The position numbers and the translations under genes are program-made. Shown piece by piece: positions 9,211 through 17,190 of a stretch of DNA of 64,000 nt (position 1 is its first letter; the number at the start of each line of letters is the position of its first letter). Under the pieces are notes generated by a model that searched no databases, was not told the origin of the DNA, and saw only the letters and a program-made list of their open reading frames with translations. The DNA is from Alphaproteobacteria bacterium (lineage in GTDB: Bacteria; Pseudomonadota; Alphaproteobacteria; Sphingomonadales; Kordiimonadaceae). The stretch covers positions 18,666 to 82,665 of the forward strand of contig JABXIS010000008.1 in NCBI GenBank assembly GCA_013372975.1, given 5' to 3'.

Positions 9211-9213
9211 CGC

Positions 9214-10107
9214 TTAAAACTGAAGCGTGATCCCGGTGCCTGCGATGACCTGAAGGTCAGAACCGGCAGCGCCGCTGGATAACGGGCTTGTGGAAGCGCT
9301 GCCGAACAAGTGCCCTACAGAAACAAGGCTAAGAAGCCGGACCTTGTCAGTAATGCGGTAGGCGCCGATCACATTCACGGAAGCCTCTGAAATGCCCGCC
9401 TTGGCTTCAAACGGGGCGAACCCATATAGCGAATTGGCGGATTGGGTTTCGGTAATCCCGAAGTTGGTTTGCATGCCTTTCTTAGACATGTACCGCAGGC
9501 GAAAGCCGGCCCCGGCTGCGAAGTTGCCGTTCTGATATATGCCGTGTCCCGCAGTGAAGCGCACAGCCATGCCCTGGCCAGCCCCCAACGCCTGACGCAC
9601 ATCTGCCTCTATCAGCAGTGATTTGGATTTGATGCGGGCAAATGCCCCTACATCAAGGGTTGTTGATATATCTCCAAGGCCGGCTAGAAACTGGTTGTTG
9701 GATTCCGACCGGCCAAAATGAAGATTCAGAAGCGGCCCCGCTTCGAAATTACCATTTTTGTAGGCGGCATAGGTAAATTTGCTGCCGTTCAGGCGCCAAA
9801 CTTCCTTGTAGCGGAAATCAATGATGGGCAGAACGCGGAAGCGGTAACTGTCGGACCCGACATAATCTGGCACCCAGCCAAATCCAAAACCCAACCGTGC
9901 GTTGACATGCTCTGAATCCAGATCACCTGGCCAGATAATATCGATGCCTTCCTGCACGGCTTCAATGGCATTGTTGAAACGGTCAGCCAGATTGAAGCCC
10001 TGGCTGGCATGGGATGCCCCGGTTGCGCACAGGCTTGTAAAAATGGCGGCCACTGACGGCACCAGTAATCTACCGATTTTCCATTTTCCTGTTCGCGCCA
10101 TAAACAT
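9214..10107 (-). CDS. MipA/OmpV family outer-membrane protein
   Basis: About 297 aa: a signal peptide (KWKIGRLLVPSVAAIF..., cleavage near ASHASQ), then a beta-barrel protein ending in the outer-membrane C-terminal Phe (GTGITLQF). Features of the MipA/OmpV family (MltA-interacting or outer-membrane porin-like proteins) include the early RLGFGFGWVPDYVGSD segment and the SLVSVGHLFGSASTSPL region near the end. The function within the family is unclear. The start was chosen at 10107 (another ATG two codons on), where the N-terminus suits a signal peptide; the frame extends to 10164. The C-terminus lies three bases from the convergent IYD-like gene. Confidence 0.82.
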   Translation of the reverse strand: MFMARTGKWKIGRLLVPSVAAIFTSLCATGASHASQGFNLADRFNNAIEAVQEGIDIIWPGDLDSEHVNARLGFGFGWVPDYVGSDSYRFRVLPIIDFRYKEVWRLNGSKFTYAAYKNGNFEAGPLLNLHFGRSESNNQFLAGLGDISTTLDVGAFARIKSKSLLIEADVRQALGAGQGMAVRFTAGHGIYQNGNFAAGAGFRLRYMSKKGMQTNFGITETQSANSLYGFAPFEAKAGISEASVNVIGAYRITDKVRLLSLVSVGHLFGSASTSPLSSGAAGSDLQVIAGTGITLQF

Positions 10108-10241
10108 GGTTTCCAGCGGTTTCCTGTTGTTCCTCACGTTTACTTTCAGCAAAAATCCATGCAATTAGGAGGCCATAAAAGGGTAAAAGTAAGGCAAACA
10201 AAACCTGAAAATTTTTTAGGTTTTGTATCTTTTGGGCAGAT

Positions 10242-11612
10242 TTAGAGGCGGGTTTTCGCAAGATACCTGAAGCGCGCAATCTGCAGCACCCAGGATGTTG
10301 TGACACCAATGCCCATACCCTCCATCAGACCGGCCCAACCGTGGCCAACCGGAAAAGCCATGATGTAGCAAGCGGGCAACATCACCACCACGAATGCGAA
10401 GCCCTGCAAGTAAGTGGGCCACCAAGTCTCTTTGTAACCACGAAGGATCATGGAGGCGACCATCTGCGATGCATCCATGACCATCGCAAGGGCATAGACG
10501 GCAACTGGCGGGATCAAAATCGCGATAACATGTTGCTTGTCCGTGATCAGATTGAGCAAGGGTTCGATATAAAAATATATGAAGATTGCGAAAGCGCCCG
10601 TCAGCACAAAGTTGAGTATAATACCGGACAGGCCAGCAAGCGCCGTGTCTGCCTTGTCATTGCGGGCGTATGCGATGCCCACCCGTACGCTGGAGGCCAC
10701 GCCAATGCCGATGGAGATCATCAAGGGCACCCCGACAATCTGGAACACCAGGCCATGGGCAGCCAGCGGCAAGGTACCAAGCCACCCGGCGAAAATCGCG
10801 AGGGCGCCAAAAGCCAAAACTTCGGTAGCCAGCGATACAGCGGAGGCATATCCCATTTGCCGCTGATCGCGCCAGTCAGACCATTTCTGACCGTGGGGTA
10901 TCCTGACACCATAACCGCGTACACTGGGCGCCAGCCATACATAGCCGATCGCCGCGATAGCCATGAACCAGCGCACGCCTGTTGAGGCCCATGCCGAGCC
11001 TGCTGCGCCCAATTCCGGTGCACCCCAGTTGCCGAAGATCAGCATGTAGTTCAGGATCAGGTTGACAATATTGGCCCCTACCATGAGGTAGAAGCCGACT
11101 TCAGCGCGTTTGATTCCTTCCAGAAAGCTGACGCAGCAAACGAACAGCATGTGGCCTGGAATGCCGAGGGCGAGAATCTGAACGAGCTTGCCACCTTCAA
11201 AGGCCTTTTCTGGTGTTTGTCCCAACAGTGTGAACCAAAACTCAGCAGGCCAGATAACAGCTGCGAGTGCAATGCCGACACTGAGCGCAAAGGGCATATT
11301 GCGGCGCCACACACGGCCCGCTTCACGGGTGTCATCAGCGCCGATGGCATTTGCAACATACACGGTGATGCCACCCAATAGCCCCAATCCGACAACAAGG
11401 GCAAACATGATGATCGATTGGTTGGCCAGGTTGAGCCATGCCAGATGCACTTCTGAGTAGCGGATGACCATAAATGTATCCACCATCGCGAGGCCAAAGA
11501 TGCCGATACGCATCATCACTGCTGGCAAAGCCAGCCTTGCCAGTTCGCTGAAATGACGCGTCAGCCGTTCCCGGAGCCAGGCCGGGGTGATTTTTGTCTC
11601 TAGGTCGGACAT
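10242..11612 (-). CDS. MATE family multidrug/sodium antiporter
   Basis: 456-aa inner-membrane protein with twelve predicted helices in two pseudo-repeats. MATE hallmarks include LALPAVMMRIGIFGLAMVDTFMV in helix 1-2, GAIGADDTREAGRVWRRNM in the first cytoplasmic loop and GIGVASSVRVGIAYARND in the matching second-half loop. MATE proteins export cationic drugs or metabolites in exchange for Na+ or H+; the NorM/DinF sub-branch cannot be fixed from this reading. It is divergent from the OPT transporter operon; a promoter region of about 150 bases separates them. Confidence 0.92.
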   Translation of the reverse strand: MSDLETKITPAWLRERLTRHFSELARLALPAVMMRIGIFGLAMVDTFMVIRYSEVHLAWLNLANQSIIMFALVVGLGLLGGITVYVANAIGADDTREAGRVWRRNMPFALSVGIALAAVIWPAEFWFTLLGQTPEKAFEGGKLVQILALGIPGHMLFVCCVSFLEGIKRAEVGFYLMVGANIVNLILNYMLIFGNWGAPELGAAGSAWASTGVRWFMAIAAIGYVWLAPSVRGYGVRIPHGQKWSDWRDQRQMGYASAVSLATEVLAFGALAIFAGWLGTLPLAAHGLVFQIVGVPLMISIGIGVASSVRVGIAYARNDKADTALAGLSGIILNFVLTGAFAIFIYFYIEPLLNLITDKQHVIAILIPPVAVYALAMVMDASQMVASMILRGYKETWWPTYLQGFAFVVVMLPACYIMAFPVGHGWAGLMEGMGIGVTTSWVLQIARFRYLAKTRL

Positions 11613-11733
11613 TGTTCTTCGCTGCTATCTATTGTTGGGGTCGCTTGAGCGCCCTTGTTGTGATACTGCTAGGCTGGTTTTGCGCGGCTGGCAAGCAAAT
11701 GAAAGCGCGGGGCCGATAAAAAGAACCAAATAT

Positions 11734-11751
11734 CTCAGGAAAATACCTGAG
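11734..11751. promoter_or_regulatory. Inverted repeat just upstream of the OPT transporter
   Basis: CTCAGG and CCTGAG are separated by six A/T-rich bases, ending fourteen bases before the GTG start and directly abutting the GGGGGAGAGG Shine-Dalgarno. It could be a repressor site or an RNA hairpin influencing ribosome access; which one cannot be told from sequence. Confidence 0.4.
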
Positions 11752-11765
11752 GGGGAGAGGTAAAG

Positions 11766-13514
11766 GTGTCACAAGAAACTGCAGTGAGCCAGGGGCCGAT
11801 TACGCGCGGCGCATACCCTGAGCTTTCACCCCAGGCCGTGATTGTCGGCTATTTTCTAGGCGTGATTATCGCCATATCCATCGGCTATGCATCGCTGAGG
11901 CTTGGTTTCTCGATTGAGGGATCTGAGCTGGCGGCGATTTTGGGCTTTGGTATTTTGCGCGGCATTTTGCGCCGTCGGTCTATCGTTGAAAACAACGTAA
12001 CCCAAACTGTTGCAAGTGCGGTCAATGGTGCGTCATCTGGCATGATGTTCTCCGTGCCCGCCATTTTCATTCTCGGTTACGGCTATGAATTTGATCCCTA
12101 TGTTCTGACGTTCGGCGCTATCGCCGGTGCATTCCTCGGGATTGCTTTCATCATTCCGCTTCGGAAGCAGATGATTGATTTCGAACGCCTTACCTACCCT
12201 GGTGGTGTGGCTGTGGCCTCGATCCTCAAGTCTCCGGGTGCAGGTGTTCAGAAAGCTGTACTCCTGTTGGGGGCCGGTGTTGTTTCGGCGCTTGTGTATC
12301 TGATCACGGGCGGCGCCAACTTTGACCTGTTTGGCTGGATCAATTCGGTTGCCGGTAGCGATATCCTGCCGGAATATCTGAACGGTGTGTGGTTCCTGTC
12401 TCTGATGACAGTAGGCGTTGGCTTCATTGCGGGCCGCGGTGGTATTGCATTTATCATCGGGGGTTATGTTTGTTACTGGATTTTGGCGCCGCTCCTGGAT
12501 GTTACCGGCATGTTGCCAGTGATTGATGGTGTAACAGTAACCAACCCTGAAGCGCTGCGTGGCAGCTTGTTCCGCCCAACTGGTATCGGCATGCTTATCG
12601 GTGGCGCAGTAGTTGGTGTGTTTTTCGCTTTCCCGCTGATCAAATCCGCGATCGGTTCCATGCAGTCTTCTTCCAAGAATGAAAGCGCCATGAGCCGGGA
12701 TGAAATGCCGATCAAACTTCTCTATCTGGCAATCGGTGGTGCGGCCATTCTCCTCGGGATTATGGCCTATACCGCAAATGATCAGGTTGGCCTCGTACGT
12801 GGCCTGATGATGGCTGGTCTCGGCACCCTTTGGATCTGGATGGCAGGCATTATCCTGTCGGAAGCCATTGGCCGGACCAACTGGTCACCCCTGTCGGGCA
12901 TGACCTTGATTGCAGTAACGCTTCTGATCGTGATTACCCAAAGCTTCGGTGGCATGGATACAGGCCCTGCTATCGTTGCAGCGATCACAGTAGGCGCAGC
13001 AACCTGTGTGGCCATGAGCCAGGCGACAGACCTGATGCTTGATCTGAAGACGGGCTATCTGGTGGGTGCGACACCGCGCATGCAGCAGCTTGGCCAGTTT
13101 ATGGGGGCATGGCTTGGCCCGATCGTGATCATCGGCCTGATCTTTGTGTTGGCGGAAAGCTATGAATTTGGTTCTGCCGAATTACCAGCCGCGCAGGGTG
13201 TTGCTCTTGCGGAAATGGTGAAAGGCATCACCGGTGGTGAAGTGCCGCACGAGAAATATTTCGCGGGCGCCGCACTTGGTGGCTTGCTGACAGCCCTTCA
13301 GGGTGGTCTTGGCATTACCGTGGGTCTTGGGTTCTACCTGCCTTTCAATGTGGTGCTGACCTATTCCATCGGCACGCTTCTGCGCGAGATTACAGATCGC
13401 AAAAAAGGCAAGGTCTGGTCTGAAAACACCGGTATTCCGATTGCGGCTGGCCTGATCGTAGGTGAAGCGCTTGTGGGCGTGGGTATCGCCGTCCAGATGA
13501 TCTTGGCAGGCTAG
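11766..13514 (+). CDS. OPT family oligopeptide transporter
   Basis: 582-aa polytopic inner-membrane protein, proton-coupled importer of small peptides or peptide-metal chelates. Family features: N-terminal RGAYPELSPQAVIVGYFLGV, the early GFGILRGILRR motif, the GGVAVASILKSPG loop after the LTYPGG element and GAALGGLLTALQGGLGITVGLGFYLP near the end. About 14-16 membrane helices are expected. The GTG start has a strong GGGAGAGG upstream. A 178-aa unknown protein follows after eleven bases, then a terminator, so this is a two-gene operon. The neighbouring peptidases suggest that its substrates are peptides. Confidence 0.92.
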   Translation: MSQETAVSQGPITRGAYPELSPQAVIVGYFLGVIIAISIGYASLRLGFSIEGSELAAILGFGILRGILRRRSIVENNVTQTVASAVNGASSGMMFSVPAIFILGYGYEFDPYVLTFGAIAGAFLGIAFIIPLRKQMIDFERLTYPGGVAVASILKSPGAGVQKAVLLLGAGVVSALVYLITGGANFDLFGWINSVAGSDILPEYLNGVWFLSLMTVGVGFIAGRGGIAFIIGGYVCYWILAPLLDVTGMLPVIDGVTVTNPEALRGSLFRPTGIGMLIGGAVVGVFFAFPLIKSAIGSMQSSSKNESAMSRDEMPIKLLYLAIGGAAILLGIMAYTANDQVGLVRGLMMAGLGTLWIWMAGIILSEAIGRTNWSPLSGMTLIAVTLLIVITQSFGGMDTGPAIVAAITVGAATCVAMSQATDLMLDLKTGYLVGATPRMQQLGQFMGAWLGPIVIIGLIFVLAESYEFGSAELPAAQGVALAEMVKGITGGEVPHEKYFAGAALGGLLTALQGGLGITVGLGFYLPFNVVLTYSIGTLLREITDRKKGKVWSENTGIPIAAGLIVGEALVGVGIAVQMILAG

Positions 13515-13525
13515 GGAGAAGAGAT

Positions 13526-14062
13526 ATGCAAATGTTACCAAAACTTCTTGTTGTTCTTGCCTTCCTCGGCGGTGCATTCTTGGCGTCCCTTGATCCAACA
13601 AAAATGGACTGGCCGGTATTTATCCCGGTTATCCTCGTTGGCGTGGTTGGCGTTATTCTTTCAAAGCGGGCGGAAGCCGCTGCTGCGAAAGACGATACTG
13701 TGCTTGTTGCCAACAAGCGCGAGTTGCAGGAAAGCCTCGGGAATATCCTCAAGAATCTGGAAGACCTTCATGGTCGCAAAGACAAGGTGCCTACCTATGA
13801 CATGCGGTTTGAGATCGATAAATTGTTCCGTGAGGACCTGATCCGGTTTGCTGAAGCGCGTGAAAGCATGAAGCATATATTCGGACTTCAGGCTTATGCG
13901 GACATCATGTCCAGCTTCGCCGCGGGTGAGCGCTATATCAACCGGGTGTGGTCAGCGTCCACCGATGGCTATGTGGATGAAGTACTGATGTATGTGGACA
14001 AGTCCCTTGATCAGTTCCGTCATGCAAAGGAAGAGTTTGAAAAAGCGGCGGCCGCCGCATAA
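13526..14062 (+). CDS. Membrane-anchored protein of unknown function, OPT operon partner
   Basis: 178 aa, family not recognised. Residues about 3-21 and 27-45 form two hydrophobic segments; the remaining 130 residues are charged and helical (ANKRELQESLGNILKNLEDL, DQFRHAKEEFEKAAAAA), with no enzymatic motif. Topology suggests a small membrane hairpin with a cytoplasmic or periplasmic helical domain. It follows the OPT gene after eleven bases with its own ribosome site (GGGAGAAGAG) and precedes the operon terminator, so it may assemble with or regulate the transporter. Confidence 0.75.
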   Translation: MQMLPKLLVVLAFLGGAFLASLDPTKMDWPVFIPVILVGVVGVILSKRAEAAAAKDDTVLVANKRELQESLGNILKNLEDLHGRKDKVPTYDMRFEIDKLFREDLIRFAEARESMKHIFGLQAYADIMSSFAAGERYINRVWSASTDGYVDEVLMYVDKSLDQFRHAKEEFEKAAAAA

Positions 14063-14087
14063 GCTTTTCATGGATAAAATCAGAAAG

Positions 14088-14120
14088 GCGGCGTCCAATA
14101 GGGCGCCGTTTTTTATTTTT
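14088..14120 (+). terminator. Rho-independent terminator of the OPT operon
   Basis: GGCGTCC / GGGCGCC stem (one G-U pair) with an AATA loop, followed by TTTTTTATTTTT, 25 bases after the 178-aa gene. Confidence 0.85.
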
Positions 14121-14146
14121 GCCCCACAGGCAGGGGGTGCATGCCT

Positions 14147-14164
14147 ATACACAAATTTGTGTAT
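14147..14164. promoter_or_regulatory. 18-bp perfect palindrome upstream of the amidohydrolase
   Basis: ATACACAAATTTGTGTAT is perfectly self-complementary and sits 108 bases upstream of the amidohydrolase start, after the OPT terminator. Its length and A/T core are typical of a dimeric repressor operator (GntR, TetR or MarR type), though no regulator gene is adjacent. Confidence 0.5.
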
Positions 14165-14271
14165 CAGATTTCGGTCGCACGCTGTTTGTGCCGATGGACA
14201 AACAGTTCCAATCTACTTACGCTCCCACGCTGACATAATTTCAAAATACTCATGCCTCGGGGAGGTTTCCA

Positions 14272-15552
14272 ATGCGTTTTCTATTGTCCACTGTGATGGT
14301 TGCGGCTGTATCTTTCGGCGTTGCAGCAAAAGATACCTATCTAACCGCTGATGCCATGATTGATGTGGTAGAAGGCAAGCGTGTTGAAAGCCCGGCCATT
14401 ATTGTCCGTGACAATATGATTGTGGCAATTGGCAAACAGGGCTCGCTGCCGATACCTGAGGATGCAGAGGTGGTGAACCTGGAGGGCCAAACACTGGTGC
14501 CCGGTTTCATGGATATGCATGTGCACCTCACCAGCGATGCGGAAACCCCGTTTATCGATTCTTTTGGTCAGTCAGTGCCGCGCCAGACAGTGGTTGCCGT
14601 CAAAAACGCAAAAACAACTTTGATGGCGGGCTTCACGACGGTTCGGAACTTGGGCGCCGAAGGTTACAGCGTGATTGCTGTGCGGGACGGCATCAACGCT
14701 GGCGAAATCGATGGCCCGCGCATTTTTGCCGCCGGCCCATCGCTGTCGATCACAGGCGGGCACTGTGACAATAATTTCTCGGCCCCGCAGAAAAAGGATG
14801 TGGCTGAAGGCGTAGCCGATGGCCCTTGGGCAGTTCGCCACAAGGTGCGCGAGAACATCAAATATGGCGCCAACACCATCAAGATTTGTGCAACAGGCGG
14901 TGTATTTTCAAAAGGCACCAAGGTGGGTATCCAGCAATATACCGTTGACGAGCTGAAAGCTGCAGCAGACGAAGCACATCGCCGTGGCCTGATCATCGCT
15001 GCTCACGCACATGGCACTGACGGTATCAAGGCCGCTATCGTGGCCGGTGTGGATTCCGTGGAGCATGTAAGCTTCCTTGATGACGAAGGGGTGGAGCTGG
15101 CAAAACAGTTTGGCACTTACCTGTCGCTTGATATCTATAACACCGAATATACCCTCACTTACGGCGCCCAGAACGGTGTGCCAGAGGAGAATATCAACAA
15201 GGAACGTCAGGTTTCACAACGGCAACGTGACAGCTTTACCAAAGCTGTGAAGGCTGGGGCAAAGTTGGTATTCGGTACTGATGCCGCCATTTATCCGCAT
15301 GGCGATAACGCCAAGCAGTTCAGCACCATGGTGCAGTTTGGCATGACCCCGATGCAGGCGCTTCAGGCCGCTACCATCAATTCCGCTACGCTACTGAAGC
15401 AGGAAAACAAGCTGGGTGCGATACGGGAAGGTGCTCTGGCCGACCTCGTTGCTGTGCCCGGAAACCCGCTTGAAGACATCAGCGTTACTGAAAAAGTATC
15501 CTTCGTAATGAAAGATGGCGTGATTTATCGGCAGGACGCAGACATCCAATAG
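14272..15552 (+). CDS. Secreted metal-dependent amidohydrolase (prolidase/Xaa-Arg dipeptidase-like)
   Basis: 426 aa with a signal peptide (1-19), so probably periplasmic. The binuclear-metal amidohydrolase site is complete: H83 and H85 (HVH), K204 (bridging carboxylated Lys, TIKICATGG), H245 (AAHAHG), H265 (VEHVSF) and D337 (FGTDAA). The sequence belongs to the imidazolonepropionase-like branch; characterised relatives, including Caulobacter proteins, are dipeptidases acting on Xaa-Pro or Xaa-Arg/Lys dipeptides. In this peptide-use neighbourhood a dipeptidase role is the best guess. GGGGAGG lies upstream of the ATG. Confidence 0.87.
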   Translation: MRFLLSTVMVAAVSFGVAAKDTYLTADAMIDVVEGKRVESPAIIVRDNMIVAIGKQGSLPIPEDAEVVNLEGQTLVPGFMDMHVHLTSDAETPFIDSFGQSVPRQTVVAVKNAKTTLMAGFTTVRNLGAEGYSVIAVRDGINAGEIDGPRIFAAGPSLSITGGHCDNNFSAPQKKDVAEGVADGPWAVRHKVRENIKYGANTIKICATGGVFSKGTKVGIQQYTVDELKAAADEAHRRGLIIAAHAHGTDGIKAAIVAGVDSVEHVSFLDDEGVELAKQFGTYLSLDIYNTEYTLTYGAQNGVPEENINKERQVSQRQRDSFTKAVKAGAKLVFGTDAAIYPHGDNAKQFSTMVQFGMTPMQALQAATINSATLLKQENKLGAIREGALADLVAVPGNPLEDISVTEKVSFVMKDGVIYRQDADIQ

Positions 15553-15553
15553 T

Positions 15554-15567
15554 GTTGCATATACAAC
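15554..15567. promoter_or_regulatory. Near-palindrome GTTG-CATATA-CAAC
   Basis: A 14-bp palindrome with one mismatched pair directly after the amidohydrolase stop. It loosely resembles the TTGTATACAA core upstream of the second M24 gene (42482-42497) and may be a related operator for the following operon. Confidence 0.25.
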
Positions 15568-15602
15568 TTTGGTTTGTTAATTCCTGATGTGATTGGGTAT
15601 AA

Positions 15603-15638
15603 CTTGTGCTTCAGAAATCCGGCTTCTTGAAGCACAAG
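15603..15638 (+). promoter_or_regulatory. 11-bp perfect stem-loop upstream of the HExxH/TPR gene
   Basis: CTTGTGCTTCA and TGAAGCACAAG are exact complements around a 14-base loop, ending 19 bases before the ATG at 15658. It lacks a T-run on either strand, so it is not a classical terminator. It lies just after a TATAAC -10-like element with TTGTTA 18 bases before it, so it could be a 5' mRNA stem-loop or a large operator. Confidence 0.45.
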
Positions 15639-15657
15639 GGCACATCGGGGGATTTTT

Positions 15658-17166
15658 ATGCGCTTTTATCTTGTGTTTGGCTTTCTAATTCTGGGCTTGT
15701 CAGATCCTGCCTTTGCTGGCTGGACAAAAACTGAAACACCAAATTTCATCGTTTATTCCGAGAAGGGAAAGGGCAAGACGGAGGACTTCGTCGAAGAGCT
15801 GGAGACCTTTCGCTATTATCTTGGGAAGGTGTTCAGGATTCAGCCAGAGGGCGATCCGCTGCGATTGAAGATATTTGTGCTCGGAGATGCTTCCAGTTAC
15901 CGCAGATTGACAGGTTCAAGCGGAACGGCAGGCATGTTCACCAACTCAAGCGCAGGGCCTGTGGCGGTTTTGTATTTTGCCAAAAGCGGGCACGAGTTTA
16001 GCCAGGACAGCAGGCAGGTGCTGTATCATGAGTTTGTCCATCATCTGCAACATATGGGACCGCCTGTTTCCTATCCACTCTGGTATCAGGAAGGGTTCGC
16101 GGAGTTTATCTCAGCTTTCAAACTTACCCGTAAGTCGATTGAATTTGGCGAAATCCTCAAGGGGCGTGCGGTTGGGCTGTTTGAGCGCAAACATCGCTTT
16201 ACGGCAAAGGAGCTTCTGGAAGCAACACGCGCCCGAAAAGAGGGAGGGCGGCGGATCAGCGGCAGCGTTTTTTATTCCCAAGCCTGGCTACTGACACACA
16301 TGTTGTTTACAGAGCCAAAATATCAGAGCGGTCTGTCTGATTTTATCACGCTTCTGGTAAGCCGGGTGCATCCGGAGAAGGCGCTCAGGCATGTCTATGA
16401 CATGAGCTATGAAGAGCTGGATGAAGCGATGGATCGCTATTTCGAGTTTGGGAAATTGTCGAGACTGGCATTCCCTCTCGCCAAAAAAGGTGTGGTGCCG
16501 CCTTACAAGACCATCAAGCTCGATTCTGAAGAAGGCCAGCACATTGAGCAATTTATCTCGCTTAAATTTCTCCGTGACGATTCGAAACTGAGCGATCTTG
16601 CAGACGATGCGCAGGCCCTATCTGCAAAACATGGCGGTGGCCCCCGCTTCTTGGCTACGGCTGTTCTGGCAAAGGTGCGCGAGGAAAACTGGGAAGCTGC
16701 AGGCAAGATCACGGCTCAGGCCCAGAAACAATTTCCGGAAAGCCTGGATATAAAATTTGCGGCAGCAAAATATAGCGTCTTGCACCAGGCCTATCTCTAT
16801 GAAGAAAAATTTGAACGAGTGGAACAGCCAGTGCTTGCCGAGGCGATTGGTTCCCTTGAGCAAATAACCAAAGCAGACAAGCGCAATGCAGAAGCCTTTT
16901 CCCTGCTGGCCCGGGCTCATATGCTTTTGAAAACCTATGATTTCGATCAGGTATCCGGCTATATTCAGACTGCGTGTGCGCTGTATCCGCAATCCAGGGA
17001 AATCCGTTTCCAGTTTGGCGAATTTCTTGGCCAGGAAAAACGAATAGATGAGGCCTGTGAGGCGGTGCGGCCTTTGTTGCACACGGCGCATAGCGATGAA
17101 GAATGGGAAGAGCTTTACAACTTCCTGAAAGCATTGCCTGGAGGGCTCGAAGCATGCCCGATATAG
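15658..17166 (+). CDS. Secreted HExxH (peptidase-MA-like) protein with TPR C-terminus
   Basis: 502 aa with a signal peptide (1-20, cleavage after PAFA). TPNFIVYSE followed by YHEFVHHLQHM is the pattern of DUF1570/peptidase MA-like zincins: H124-E125-x-x-H128 supplies two zinc ligands and the catalytic Glu, and E145 or E149 in WYQEGFAEF would be the third ligand. Residues about 300-500 form TPR-like helical repeats. A periplasmic metallopeptidase is likely; substrate unknown. The M24 dipeptidase gene starts 24 bases downstream, so the two probably share an operon in peptide breakdown. Confidence 0.78.
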   Translation: MRFYLVFGFLILGLSDPAFAGWTKTETPNFIVYSEKGKGKTEDFVEELETFRYYLGKVFRIQPEGDPLRLKIFVLGDASSYRRLTGSSGTAGMFTNSSAGPVAVLYFAKSGHEFSQDSRQVLYHEFVHHLQHMGPPVSYPLWYQEGFAEFISAFKLTRKSIEFGEILKGRAVGLFERKHRFTAKELLEATRARKEGGRRISGSVFYSQAWLLTHMLFTEPKYQSGLSDFITLLVSRVHPEKALRHVYDMSYEELDEAMDRYFEFGKLSRLAFPLAKKGVVPPYKTIKLDSEEGQHIEQFISLKFLRDDSKLSDLADDAQALSAKHGGGPRFLATAVLAKVREENWEAAGKITAQAQKQFPESLDIKFAAAKYSVLHQAYLYEEKFERVEQPVLAEAIGSLEQITKADKRNAEAFSLLARAHMLLKTYDFDQVSGYIQTACALYPQSREIRFQFGEFLGQEKRIDEACEAVRPLLHTAHSDEEWEELYNFLKALPGGLEACPI

Positions 17167-17190
17167 GCGGCACATTAGGGCGGAGATAGT

